From: Acerihabitans sp015654925 | GTDB lineage: Bacteria > Pseudomonadota > Gammaproteobacteria > Enterobacterales > Enterobacteriaceae | Length of the DNA: 64,000 nucleotides | Assembly (NCBI RefSeq): GCF_047324175.1 | Contig: NZ_CP178732.1 | Location: forward strand, 2,914,001 to 2,978,000 | Direction of reading: 5' to 3' | Shown: positions 26,031 through 34,047 of the stretch, piece after piece | Numbering within the stretch: the first letter of the stretch is position 1 | How the letters are laid out: the number at the start of each line of letters is the position of its first letter | Translations under genes and position numbers: made by a program | The notes under the pieces: model-generated | Database searches by the model: none | Told to the model about the DNA's origin: nothing | The model's input: the letters and a program-made list of their open reading frames with translations, nothing else

Positions 26031-26363
26031 TTATAAAAAGTCGTCGCGCTTAGGCGTGAAACTATCGATCAGCACGCTGCCTTCTTCCAGCGACACCACG
26101 CCGTGCATCTCATGTTTAACCGCGCGATAGGCATCGCCGGTTTTCAGCACCCGCGTTTCACCTTCGATGGTCACCTCAAAACTGCCGGCGGCGACATAAG
26201 CTATCTGATCGTGGATATCATGCTGATGCGCGGTGCCGATGGCGCCTTTGGCAAAATGCACGCAAACCATCATTAAATCATCGCTCCAGGTCATGACTTT
26301 GCGTTTTACCCCGGCGCCAACCACTTCCCAAGGCGTCTCATCATCGATAAAAAAGGTTTTCAT
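26031..26363 (-). CDS. kdgF: Cupin protein KdgF, unsaturated galacturonate converting enzyme
   Basis: Small cupin that speeds ring opening of 4,5-unsaturated galacturonate from pectin or alginate, giving 5-keto-4-deoxyuronate for KduI. The ATG at 26363 gives 110 residues, the family length, although the frame is open 20 codons further. The metal ligands known for this family fit exactly: His46, His48, Gln53 and His87. It is divergent from kduI-kduD, with a KdgR-type operator between, which supports the role by context. Confidence 0.9.
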   Translation of the reverse strand: MKTFFIDDETPWEVVGAGVKRKVMTWSDDLMMVCVHFAKGAIGTAHQHDIHDQIAYVAAGSFEVTIEGETRVLKTGDAYRAVKHEMHGVVSLEEGSVLIDSFTPKRDDFL

Positions 26364-26486
26364 ATTTACTCCGTTTAACGGGCCGCCATAAGCGGCGGTG
26401 TGAAGACTGTCAAGTTGCTCCATTCTAGAGTGAACCGCACGGAATGAAACCGGAAAATTTGCAAAGCATGACCGTCCTCATAAAAT

Positions 26487-26507
26487 AAATAAAACAATAT
26501 TTCATTT
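26487..26507. promoter_or_regulatory. KdgR-type operator
   Basis: An A+T-rich imperfect palindrome of the AAAC-N2-T-N-TTTC-AT type, close to the consensus of KdgR, the repressor of pectin genes in Dickeya and Pectobacterium. It sits between kdgF and kduI and just upstream of the kduI -35 element. KdgR itself is not in the window. Confidence 0.65.
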
Positions 26508-26510
26508 TTA

Positions 26511-26539
26511 TTGAATTCATGTCCCGGTAGCACTATCAT
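26511..26539 (+). promoter_or_regulatory. kduI promoter
   Basis: TTGAAT (26511-26516), a 17-base spacer, and TATCAT (26534-26539) make a good sigma-70 promoter. Transcription would begin near 26546, ahead of the hairpin at 26561-26621. Confidence 0.6.
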
Positions 26540-26560
26540 TTCACCATTAGAAAGAGATTA

Positions 26561-26621
26561 CCGGCCAATCGCCACGCATCGGGGTCACTGCCACGCCCCG
26601 ATGCGTGGCGGCCGGTTTTTT
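26561..26621 (+). terminator. Strong terminator-like hairpin in the kduI leader
   Basis: A 15-bp perfect stem (26570-26584 with 26596-26610) with an 11-base loop is extended by five more pairs (26561-26565 with 26611-26615) across a four-base bulge. Six T residues follow at 26616-26621. No gene ends here: it lies within the 5' leader of kduI, so it is either an attenuator or the end of a short RNA of about 75 bases. Confidence 0.75.
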
Positions 26622-26676
26622 CTCCTGGGGCCAGCCCCGTTACACGAACATGTTCTGAAAGAGAGGCATTACCATT

Positions 26677-27513
26677 ATGGAAGTACGCCAAAGCATTCAT
26701 AGCGATCACGCAAAACACCTGGATACCGACGGTCTGCGTAGCCAGTTCATGATCGAGAAAATCTTCGAAGCCGATGCCTATACCATGACGTATAGCCATA
26801 TCGATCGGATTATCGTCGGCGGGATCAAGCCGGTAACCAAGGCGGTGTCCATCGGCGGCGAAGTCGGTAAACAGCTGGGCGTGAGCTATTTCCTGGAACG
26901 CCGGGAATTGGGCGTAATCAATATCGGCGGGCCGGGCGTCATCGTCGTTGACGGCAAAACCTATGAAATCGGCCATCAGGAAGCCCTGTATGTGGGCATG
27001 GGCGCAAAAGACGTGCAGTTCACCAGCGTGGACGCCGCCAAGCCGGCTAAATTCTATTACAACAGCGCGCCGGCGCACATGACCTACCCCAGCCGTAAAA
27101 TCACCATGGCCGAAGCGTCTCCGCAGACCATTGGCGATAATGCCACCAGCAATCTGCGCACCATCAATAAATTTATCGTTCCCGATGTCTTGCCGACCTG
27201 TCAGCTGACGATGGGCCTGACCAAGCTGGCCGAAGGCAATCTGTGGAATACGATGCCTTGCCATACCCATGAACGCCGCATGGAAGTTTACTTTTATTTT
27301 GATATGGACGAAGAAACCGCGGTATTCCACATGATGGGCCAACCGCAGGAAACCCGCCATCTGCTGGTGCATAACGAACAGGCGGTCATTTCACCGAGCT
27401 GGTCGATCCATGCGGGCGTCGGCACTAAAAATTATACCTTTATCTGGGGCATGGTCGGCGAGAACCAGGTATTTGATGATATGGACCATGTAAAAGTCAG
27501 CGAAATTCGCTAA
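26677..27513 (+). CDS. kduI: 5-dehydro-4-deoxy-D-glucuronate isomerase
   Basis: Isomerises 5-keto-4-deoxyuronate to 2,5-diketo-3-deoxygluconate in the breakdown of pectin and glycosaminoglycans. The 278-residue cupin-fold product keeps all four zinc ligands of the E. coli enzyme: His196, His198, Glu203 and His245. It is followed by kduD after 84 bases, and KdgF upstream makes its substrate. The pathway next needs KdgK and KdgA, which are not in this window. Confidence 0.96.
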   Translation: MEVRQSIHSDHAKHLDTDGLRSQFMIEKIFEADAYTMTYSHIDRIIVGGIKPVTKAVSIGGEVGKQLGVSYFLERRELGVINIGGPGVIVVDGKTYEIGHQEALYVGMGAKDVQFTSVDAAKPAKFYYNSAPAHMTYPSRKITMAEASPQTIGDNATSNLRTINKFIVPDVLPTCQLTMGLTKLAEGNLWNTMPCHTHERRMEVYFYFDMDEETAVFHMMGQPQETRHLLVHNEQAVISPSWSIHAGVGTKNYTFIWGMVGENQVFDDMDHVKVSEIR

Positions 27514-27597
27514 TGACGTTTTCCGGCCGGCCCGTTCGGCTATTTTGTACGCAAGGTGCTGGCGGCGGCGTTGCGTCGCCAATAATGAGGTTAAGGT

Positions 27598-28359
27598 ATG
27601 ATTTTAGATTCATTTAATTTGCAGGGTAAAGTGGCGTTGATCACCGGCTGTGATACCGGCCTGGGTCAAGGCATGGCTATCGGCCTGGCCGAAGCGGGCT
27701 GCGACATCGTCGGCGTAAATATTGTCGATCCTGAAGAAACCATCGCCAAAGTTACCGCTTTGGGCCGTCGTTTCCTGAGCCTGACCGCTGATTTAACCAA
27801 AATTGACGATATCCCGGGCATCATCGAAAAATCGGTAGCCGAATATGGCCATATCGATATTCTGGTGAACAATGCCGGTATAATCCGCCGCGAAGACGCC
27901 ATCGAATTCAGTGAAAAAAACTGGGACGATGTCATGAATATCAATATCAAGACCGTCTTCTTTATGTCCCAGGCGGCAGCCCGTCAGTTTATCAAGCAGG
28001 GTAAAGGCGGCAAAATCATCAATATCGCCTCCATGCTGTCCTTCCAGGGCGGGATACGCGTGCCGTCTTATACCGCCTCCAAGAGCGCGGTTATGGGCGT
28101 GACCCGCCTACTGGCCAACGAATGGGCGAAACATAATATCAATGTCAACGCTATCGCGCCGGGCTATATGGCCACCAACAATACCCAGCAACTGCGTGCC
28201 GATGAAGACCGCAGCAAAGAGATCCTGGAACGTATTCCGGCCGGGCGCTGGGGCCTGCCTGCCGATCTGAAAGGCCCGGCGATTTTCCTGGCCTCCACGG
28301 CATCCGATTACATCAACGGCTACACCATTGCCGTTGACGGCGGCTGGCTGGCGCGCTAG
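27598..28359 (+). CDS. kduD: 2-dehydro-3-deoxy-D-gluconate 5-dehydrogenase
   Basis: NADH-dependent short-chain dehydrogenase that reduces 2,5-diketo-3-deoxygluconate to 2-keto-3-deoxygluconate. The 253-residue product has the cofactor motif Thr-Gly-Cys-Asp-Thr-Gly-Leu-Gly-Gln-Gly near residue 17, Asn-Asn-Ala-Gly near 90, and the catalytic Tyr-Thr-Ala-Ser-Lys near 160 with an upstream Ser. AGGTT precedes the start. A clear terminator follows. Confidence 0.95.
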   Translation: MILDSFNLQGKVALITGCDTGLGQGMAIGLAEAGCDIVGVNIVDPEETIAKVTALGRRFLSLTADLTKIDDIPGIIEKSVAEYGHIDILVNNAGIIRREDAIEFSEKNWDDVMNINIKTVFFMSQAAARQFIKQGKGGKIINIASMLSFQGGIRVPSYTASKSAVMGVTRLLANEWAKHNINVNAIAPGYMATNNTQQLRADEDRSKEILERIPAGRWGLPADLKGPAIFLASTASDYINGYTIAVDGGWLAR

Positions 28360-28380
28360 ACCCTCCCCCGCACCGGTGTC

Positions 28381-28408
28381 AAAAGCCCCGCAGCCGCGGG
28401 GCTTTTGC
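28381..28408 (+). terminator. Terminator of kduID
   Basis: AAAAGCCCCG / CGGGGCTTTT stem, about 20 bases after the kduD stop, ending in four T residues. Confidence 0.85.
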
Positions 28409-28489
28409 TTACTGGTAACCCAGAAAGTCGCGCGCGGCAGTTATTTGTTACAAGGTAACCTATTTCAGGATACGGCGGATTGCTTTATA

Positions 28490-28505
28490 CTGGACATATG
28501 ACCAG
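28490..28505. promoter_or_regulatory. LexA box of ydjM
   Basis: CTG-N10-CAG of the required 16 bases (CTGGACATATGACCAG), 21 bases upstream of the ydjM start. ydjM is a known SOS gene in E. coli, so this site fits. Confidence 0.8.
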
Positions 28506-28526
28506 CAATAAAGACCTTATCTTATC

Positions 28527-29111
28527 ATGACCGCTGAAGGGCACCTCATTTTCGCTCTGGCGAGCACCATTTTAGCCAAAAAAATGGAGCTGTCCCCTGC
28601 GCTCGCCCAAGGCGACTGGTGGCATATCATCGCCGGCGGCCTGCTGACCTGCCTGCTGCCGGATATCGATCATCCCCACTCCTTTCTCGGCCAACGCTTG
28701 AAATGGCTGTCGTTGCCCATTGCCCGCATGTTCGGCCACCGCGGTTTTACCCATAGCCTGCTGGCCATTATGGGCGGCATTATGCTATTCACCCTCCAGG
28801 TCACGCCGGGGCTGGTCCCCCTGGACGCGTTTCACGGCATGATTATCGGCTATCTCAGCCATATTATCGCCGATATGCTGACCCCCGCCGGCGTGCCGCT
28901 GCTGTGGCCCTGCCGCTGGCGCTTTCGCCTGCCCATCCTGCAGTCGCAAAAAGGCAACCAGCTTGAACGCATCCTCTGCCTGGCCGTATTGGTATTCGCC
29001 ATGCAGCACCCGCAGGGCGCGCCGCTAAGCGATAAGATGACCATGCCCGACTCGGTGCAGATATTATGGCATAAGGTGCGCGGCAGCCTGTTTCCCGGCC
29101 AGCGGATTTAA
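28527..29111 (+). CDS. ydjM: SOS-induced membrane protein YdjM (DUF457 metal-dependent hydrolase-like)
   Basis: A 194-residue membrane protein of the YdjM/DUF457 family. Near the N-terminus are Glu-Gly-His and Leu-Pro-Asp-Ile-Asp-His-Pro-His-Ser, then His-Arg-Gly-Phe-Thr-His-Ser near residue 75 and His-Ile-Ile-Ala-Asp near 110; these His/Asp residues are the putative metal site. Membrane segments alternate with them. The LexA box just upstream indicates induction by DNA damage. The enzymatic substrate is unknown. Confidence 0.93.
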   Translation: MTAEGHLIFALASTILAKKMELSPALAQGDWWHIIAGGLLTCLLPDIDHPHSFLGQRLKWLSLPIARMFGHRGFTHSLLAIMGGIMLFTLQVTPGLVPLDAFHGMIIGYLSHIIADMLTPAGVPLLWPCRWRFRLPILQSQKGNQLERILCLAVLVFAMQHPQGAPLSDKMTMPDSVQILWHKVRGSLFPGQRI

Positions 29112-29293
29112 CAATCGCCGGCGCTTATTGCGTTACTGCCGGCAATATCTTCTTTTCATTCACTCCTATCACAATTGATTAGCGCCGGCGATCCGCGGCA
29201 AAAAATCTGTTCTATAGTTGATCTAGCATCCTAATAACCACAAGCCGCAAACGGTCATTAACCTTTTCAACTTGGTAAGAGGAGCAATGTCAA

Positions 29294-31567
29294 ATGTCGA
29301 AACCTTCAGGCCCTGCCCAGGATAAAATACCGCTGACCCATCAGGCCCCGGCGCCGGACGGAAGCTCAGCACAGCCCGGCCTCGGGCATCTGGCCCCCGA
29401 TGATAATAGCCATCTGCCCCAACCCGGTGCGTCGGAACCGGGCAAACAGCCGCTCGCCCCCGGCTCGGTGAAAAGCCCGCAAAACGGCAACGCCAAACTC
29501 GACGCATTGGAACCCCACCGCAAGTCCGGCGATCAACAGCCATTGACCACCAATCAGGGACTAAAAATCGCCAATGACCAGAATTCGCTGCGCGCCGGTA
29601 AACGGGGGCCCACGCTGCTGGAAGATTTTATCCTGCGCGAAAAAATCACCCATTTTGACCATGAGCGCATCCCGGAGCGGATTGTCCATGCCCGCGGTTC
29701 CGCCGCGCATGGGGTATTTGAGGTCTACCGCCCGTTAACGGAGATCACTCAAGCCGGCTTCCTACAAGACCCGTCGGTCAAGACGCCGGTTTATGTGCGA
29801 TTCTCTACCGTGCAGGGCTCCCGTGGTTCGGCGGATACCGTGCGCGATATCCGCGGCTTCGCCACTAAGTTTTATACCCAGGAAGGAAATTTTGATCTGG
29901 TGGGCAACAATACCCCGGTGTTTTTTATCCAGGATGCGGTGAAATTCCCTGATTTCGTCCACGCGGTCAAACCCGAACCCCATCACGAAATGCCCCAGGG
30001 CGGTTCGGCCCACGATACCTTCTGGGATTATGTTTCGCTGCAGCCCGAAACGTTGCATAACGTGTTCTGGGCCATGTCCGATCGCGGCATCCCGCGCAGT
30101 TATCGCACCATGGAAGGGTTCGGCATTCATACCTTCCGCCTGATTAACGGCAAAGGCAAAGCCACCTTTGTGCGTTTCCATTGGAAACCCGTGGCCGGCA
30201 AAGCATCCCTGGTATGGGATGAAGCGCAAAAACTGGCGGGCAAAGACGCCGATTTCCACCGGCGCGACCTGTGGGAAGCCATTGAAGCCGGTGATTACCC
30301 GGAATATGAGCTGGGCCTACAATTAATTGCGGAAGAAGACGAGCACAAATTTGATTTTGACCTGCTCGACCCCACCAAACTGATACCCGAAGCGCTGGTC
30401 CCGGTGGAAATCGTCGGCAAGATGACCCTTAACCGTAATCCGGATAATTTTTTCGCCGAGACCGAGCAGGTCGCTTTCCATCCCGGCCATATCGTGCCCG
30501 GCATCGATTTCTCCAATGACCCGTTGCTGCAGGGCCGCTTATTTTCTTATACCGATACCCAGATCAGCCGGCTTGGCGGGCCGAATTTCCATGAAATTCC
30601 CATTAACCGCCCGGTCTGCCCTTACCACAATTTCCAGCGCGACGGCATGCATCGCCAGGATATCGATACCAATCCGGCGGCCCATGGCCCTAATTCCATT
30701 AATGACAACTGGCCGCGCGAAACCCCCGCGGCGGAGGAAGGCGGCGGTTTCGAGTCCTATCAGGAACGGGTGGACGGCCAGAAGATCCGCGAACGCAGCG
30801 ACTCTTTCCTGGAATATTTTTCCCATCCCCGCCTGTTCTGGCTAAGCCAGACCCCGGCCGAGCAAGAGCATATCGTGGATGCGTTCAGCTTTGAATTGGG
30901 CAAAGTGGCCCGGCCCTATATCCGCGAGCGGGTGATCGATTTATTGACCCGAGTGGACGTGGCGCTTGCCCAAAAAGTGGCGGCCAAGCTGGGCCTTACG
31001 CTGTCGGAAGATGCGCTGAACACCCCGCCGCCCAAGGCGGTCAACGGGATAACCCAGGACCCGACCCTGAGCCTGTACGCCACCGGCAGCGGCGCGTTAA
31101 AAGGCAAACAGGTGGCGTTGCTGGTCAGCGACGGCGTGGACGCCGCCGACGTGCTCGATGCGCTGCAGGCGTTGAAAGCGGCAGGAGTGCATGCCAAGAT
31201 TCTGGCCGGACACGGCGGCAATGTGGTTGCCAGCGATGGGTCAAGCCTACCCATAGACGCCACTTTTGACGGTTCGCCCTCGATAACCGTGGACGGCGTC
31301 ATCGTACCTGACGGCAATCTCGATGCCCTGCTGCTTGATGGCGCGGCGCGGCACTATATCCTGGAGGCTTACAAGCATCTTAAAGTGATTGGCCTGAGCG
31401 GCGACGCCAATCGCTTTAAGCAGCAATTAGGCCTGACGGACCAGGCGGAAGACGGGATTAGCGAAGGCGCCGGCACGCAGGGGGCGTTAATGCAGAACTT
31501 CCTTGATTCGTTGAAGCTGCATCGCGTCTGGTCAAGAATCGGTAAAATTGCGGGGGTTCCCGCCTGA
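29294..31567 (+). CDS. katE: Catalase HPII
   Basis: Large-subunit heme d catalase that destroys hydrogen peroxide in stationary phase. The 757-residue product has the long proline-rich N-terminal arm, the catalase core with catalytic His132 in Val-His-Ala-Arg-Gly, Asn in Asn-Asn-Thr-Pro-Val-Phe-Phe, a heme-ligand tyrosine block (Phe-Ser-Tyr-Thr-Asp-Thr-Gln) and the C-terminal flavodoxin-like domain (about 600-757) found only in large catalases. In E. coli it is RpoS-dependent; osmE next to it shares that regulon. Confidence 0.96.
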   Translation: MSKPSGPAQDKIPLTHQAPAPDGSSAQPGLGHLAPDDNSHLPQPGASEPGKQPLAPGSVKSPQNGNAKLDALEPHRKSGDQQPLTTNQGLKIANDQNSLRAGKRGPTLLEDFILREKITHFDHERIPERIVHARGSAAHGVFEVYRPLTEITQAGFLQDPSVKTPVYVRFSTVQGSRGSADTVRDIRGFATKFYTQEGNFDLVGNNTPVFFIQDAVKFPDFVHAVKPEPHHEMPQGGSAHDTFWDYVSLQPETLHNVFWAMSDRGIPRSYRTMEGFGIHTFRLINGKGKATFVRFHWKPVAGKASLVWDEAQKLAGKDADFHRRDLWEAIEAGDYPEYELGLQLIAEEDEHKFDFDLLDPTKLIPEALVPVEIVGKMTLNRNPDNFFAETEQVAFHPGHIVPGIDFSNDPLLQGRLFSYTDTQISRLGGPNFHEIPINRPVCPYHNFQRDGMHRQDIDTNPAAHGPNSINDNWPRETPAAEEGGGFESYQERVDGQKIRERSDSFLEYFSHPRLFWLSQTPAEQEHIVDAFSFELGKVARPYIRERVIDLLTRVDVALAQKVAAKLGLTLSEDALNTPPPKAVNGITQDPTLSLYATGSGALKGKQVALLVSDGVDAADVLDALQALKAAGVHAKILAGHGGNVVASDGSSLPIDATFDGSPSITVDGVIVPDGNLDALLLDGAARHYILEAYKHLKVIGLSGDANRFKQQLGLTDQAEDGISEGAGTQGALMQNFLDSLKLHRVWSRIGKIAGVPA

Positions 31568-31588
31568 CAAAGGCGTAATCATAACGAA

Positions 31589-31624
31589 ATGGGCGATAAG
31601 TGAAACCATTCACTTATCGCCCAT
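31589..31624. repeat. 16-bp perfect inverted repeat after katE
   Basis: ATGGGCGATAAGTGAA and its exact complement are separated by four bases. No T-run follows directly. It lies between the convergent katE and osmE genes and may slow transcription or act as a bidirectional structure. Confidence 0.75.
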
Positions 31625-31647
31625 CACTTACATTATCTACATTATCT

Positions 31648-31677
31648 GGACGTCCGTTATCGGGACGTCCGTTATCG
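31648..31677. repeat. Two tandem copies of a 15-bp unit
   Basis: GGACGTCCGTTATCG occurs twice in a row. A shorter near-repeat (CATTATCT, twice) precedes it, and a CGTTATCGG / CCGATAACG inverted pair follows. The tract is part of the katE-osmE intergenic region and looks like simple slippage growth. Confidence 0.8.
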
Positions 31678-31717
31678 GAAATGCCACCCGATAACGTCAG
31701 ACAAAAACCACCCCTCG

Positions 31718-32050
31718 TTATTTCTGCGGGTTGGTGTCATATTCCTGGCAGCTCTGGAAGCCCTTGTTCAGGACAATATTGTTCTGGTCATAGCTGACAA
31801 AATAGTTAATGGGTTTGCCGTCACGTGTGCCCAACACATAGGAATCACAGGTGCCGCGGGCATTGATCATGGTAGCCGAAGTCGACGGGATGCCGCCGAT
31901 GGCGCGGGCCTGTTGTTTAGTCATGCCTTTTTTCACATCGCTCACGACGGGTTTTTTCATGTAGCTATCGGCGCGATCGTATACGGTACAGCCGGAAAGA
32001 ATGGTAAGAGCGGTAGCGGCGGTAAAAGCGATCAGTATCTTCTTATTCAT
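31718..32050 (-). CDS. osmE: Osmotically inducible lipoprotein OsmE
   Basis: A 110-residue lipoprotein with a signal ending in Leu-Ser-Gly-Cys and a small SmpA/OmlA-like domain (Asp-Val-Lys-Lys-Gly-Met-Thr-Lys-Gln-Gln-Ala near the start of the mature part). The ATG at 32050 is preferred to a GTG three codons upstream, because GAGGTG lies six bases before it. In E. coli osmE is induced by osmotic stress and is next to nadE, as here. Its role is not defined. Confidence 0.92.
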   Translation of the reverse strand: MNKKILIAFTAATALTILSGCTVYDRADSYMKKPVVSDVKKGMTKQQARAIGGIPSTSATMINARGTCDSYVLGTRDGKPINYFVSYDQNNIVLNKGFQSCQEYDTNPQK

Positions 32051-32280
32051 AAATGTCACCTCATTTGGGTATGTATAGTTAAGTGTAGAAGACGAAAGGC
32101 TTTTTCACAAATTTAAGCGCAGCGGTAAGTCACTTTTTTTCATCAGCGGGGTTTATGGCCTGTTAATGCGCCGGCTAACGGTTGCACTTTCGCTTGGCGC
32201 CGTTTCACTTTACACTCTGGATAATACGTCTACCTTTCGCTGCGATATCACATTGCCATTCTGATGAGGAGAATATACGC

Positions 32281-33108
32281 ATGGCCCAGCAACAAGACAT
32301 TATTGAGGCACTAGGGGTAAAACCGAATATCGACCCGGCCGCCGAGTTTCGCGTGAGCGTCGACTTCCTGAAAAAATATCTGAAAAGATATACTTTCGTG
32401 CGCACGCTGGTATTGGGAATCAGCGGCGGCCAGGACTCTACCCTCACCGGCATCGTCAGCCAAACGGCTATTCGGGAACTTCGCCAGGAAACCGGAGATG
32501 ACAATTATCAGTTTATCGCCGTGCGTTTGCCGTATGGCGAACAGAAGGACGAAGCCGACTGCCAGGATGCCATCGCCTTTATCCAGCCGGATCGGGTACT
32601 GACGATCAATATCAAGAATGCCATTCTGGCCAGCGAAGCCACGCTGCGCGATGCCGGGATTGTCCTGAGCGACTTTATCAAGGGCAATGAAAAGGCCCGG
32701 GAACGGATGAAAGCGCAATATAGCATCGCCGGCATGACCTCCGGCCTGGTGGTGGGAACCGATCATGCCGCCGAGGCGGTAACCGGTTTTTTCACCAAAT
32801 ATGGCGACGGCGGCACCGATATCAATCCGCTTTTCCGGCTCAATAAACGCCAGGGCCGCGCGGTATTGAAACATCTGGGCTGTCCCGAACATTTATACCT
32901 TAAAGCCCCCACCGCCGATCTGGAAGAAGACCGGCCCGCTTTGCCGGATGAATCGGCGCTTGGCGTGACCTACGAATTGATCGATGATTACCTGGAAGGG
33001 AAAACCGTCGCGCCGGAAGTCGCCAGGATCATCGAAGACTGGTATGTGCGTACCGAACATAAGCGCCACCCGCCGGTCACGGTATTCGATGATTTTTGGC
33101 AAAAATAG
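32281..33108 (+). CDS. nadE: Ammonia-dependent NAD+ synthetase
   Basis: Last step of NAD biosynthesis: nicotinic acid adenine dinucleotide plus ATP and ammonia gives NAD+. The ATG at 32281, preceded by GAGGAG, gives 275 residues, as in E. coli. The ATP-pyrophosphatase loop Ser-Gly-Gly-Gln-Asp-Ser-Thr lies near residue 46 and Gly-Thr-Asp-His-Ala-Ala-Glu near 160. It has no glutaminase domain. It is divergent from osmE and followed by a bidirectional terminator. Confidence 0.96.
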   Translation: MAQQQDIIEALGVKPNIDPAAEFRVSVDFLKKYLKRYTFVRTLVLGISGGQDSTLTGIVSQTAIRELRQETGDDNYQFIAVRLPYGEQKDEADCQDAIAFIQPDRVLTINIKNAILASEATLRDAGIVLSDFIKGNEKARERMKAQYSIAGMTSGLVVGTDHAAEAVTGFFTKYGDGGTDINPLFRLNKRQGRAVLKHLGCPEHLYLKAPTADLEEDRPALPDESALGVTYELIDDYLEGKTVAPEVARIIEDWYVRTEHKRHPPVTVFDDFWQK

Positions 33109-33170
33109 CAGGAATATCGCCCGGCGCAAGGAATTAATCCGGGCCTGGGACCCGGTATGGGATAAGCATA

Positions 33171-33202
33171 AAAAAACGCGTCCGGTGGGCCGCGTTTTTT
33201 AT
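33171..33202. terminator. Bidirectional terminator between nadE and spy
   Basis: AAAAAACGCG and CGCGTTTTTT flank a short G+C-rich loop region, giving T-runs on both strands between two convergent genes. Confidence 0.85.
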
Positions 33203-33225
33203 TAACCAATCATGACCGGTAATTT

Positions 33226-33699
33226 TTATTTACCGTCTTTCTGGGCCATTTTTTCGGCGCGTTGCTGGAATTGTTTATTAAATTCCTGCTTTTGTTCCGC
33301 GGTTAACACATTGTACATTTTGTTCTGCGTTTCCAAATGGGCCAGCATGCGTTGATTCTGCTCTTGCGCCATGGAATTTACCAGGGCCTGGGCCTTGGCG
33401 GAATCAAAGGTATCGGCGGCGATGACGTCATGCATTTGCTGATGCTCGGCGGCGGAAGGACGCTTCATGTCTTTCATGGAATCACGGGCAATCGTTTTCA
33501 TTTGCTCACGCTGCTGGTCGGTCAGCTTCAGGCCTTTGAACATATGGTCCATCATCGGGCCATGCATGCCGCCGTGCATCGGACGGTGCTGCATCTCGCC
33601 GCTGGCCGGCGCGGTCGCGGCGGTATCCGCAGCGCTGGCTAATTGAACCGAACCTAACACCAGGGTAGTAGCCATGAATAAAGCGGTTAATTTGCGCAT
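33226..33699 (-). CDS. spy: Periplasmic chaperone Spy
   Basis: ATP-independent periplasmic chaperone. The 157-residue precursor has a signal peptide ending at Ala-Ser-Ala (about residue 23), a His/Met-rich N-terminal stretch, and the two family motifs Leu-Thr-Asp-Gln-Gln-Arg-Glu and Leu-Thr-Ala-Glu-Gln-Lys-Gln within the all-helical cradle. In E. coli it is under Cpx and Bae envelope stress control. No clear CpxR box was assigned upstream. As in E. coli it lies next to the ast genes. Confidence 0.94.
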   Translation of the reverse strand: MRKLTALFMATTLVLGSVQLASAADTAATAPASGEMQHRPMHGGMHGPMMDHMFKGLKLTDQQREQMKTIARDSMKDMKRPSAAEHQQMHDVIAADTFDSAKAQALVNSMAQEQNQRMLAHLETQNKMYNVLTAEQKQEFNKQFQQRAEKMAQKDGK

Positions 33700-34047
33700 A
33701 ATTTCCTCATATCTGTTTATAGTCTGCCGCGATTAATATTGCCGGCAGCGTTCGTGACAAATATAAGTGTACGCTGCTTATCTTCAAGTAACGCGAGTAT
33801 GAGTAAATAACTTAAAGCCTAAAACTCATTTTTATACCAATCATGGAGAAACCGTGAATTTTATGTCTGGAAAGAGTTATTTTCCATGGCGATATACATT
33901 TATTCTAAAACGATTATGGCCCTCCGCACCATTAAGATAACTCTGAATGCCCGTCCTGCAAAATGTTTATTCCCTATAATACCGCTCACTCCCTGGCGCG
34001 GATATTAACGCGACGGCGCCAGGGAGAAAGCCGACTATATACCCGCG
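33700..34047. other. Gap between spy and astB
   Basis: A 348-base stretch with the spy promoter and the end of the ast transcript. In E. coli astE would lie here; no fragment of it was seen in any frame. Confidence 0.5.

Larger units (their letters stand above)
26364..26676. other. Divergent kdgF / kduI control region
   Basis: A 313-base region without a gene. In order on the plus strand it holds a KdgR-type operator, a sigma-70 promoter and a very strong hairpin with a T-run, then about 55 bases up to kduI. The promoter of kdgF should lie near 26400-26500 on the minus strand. Confidence 0.7.
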
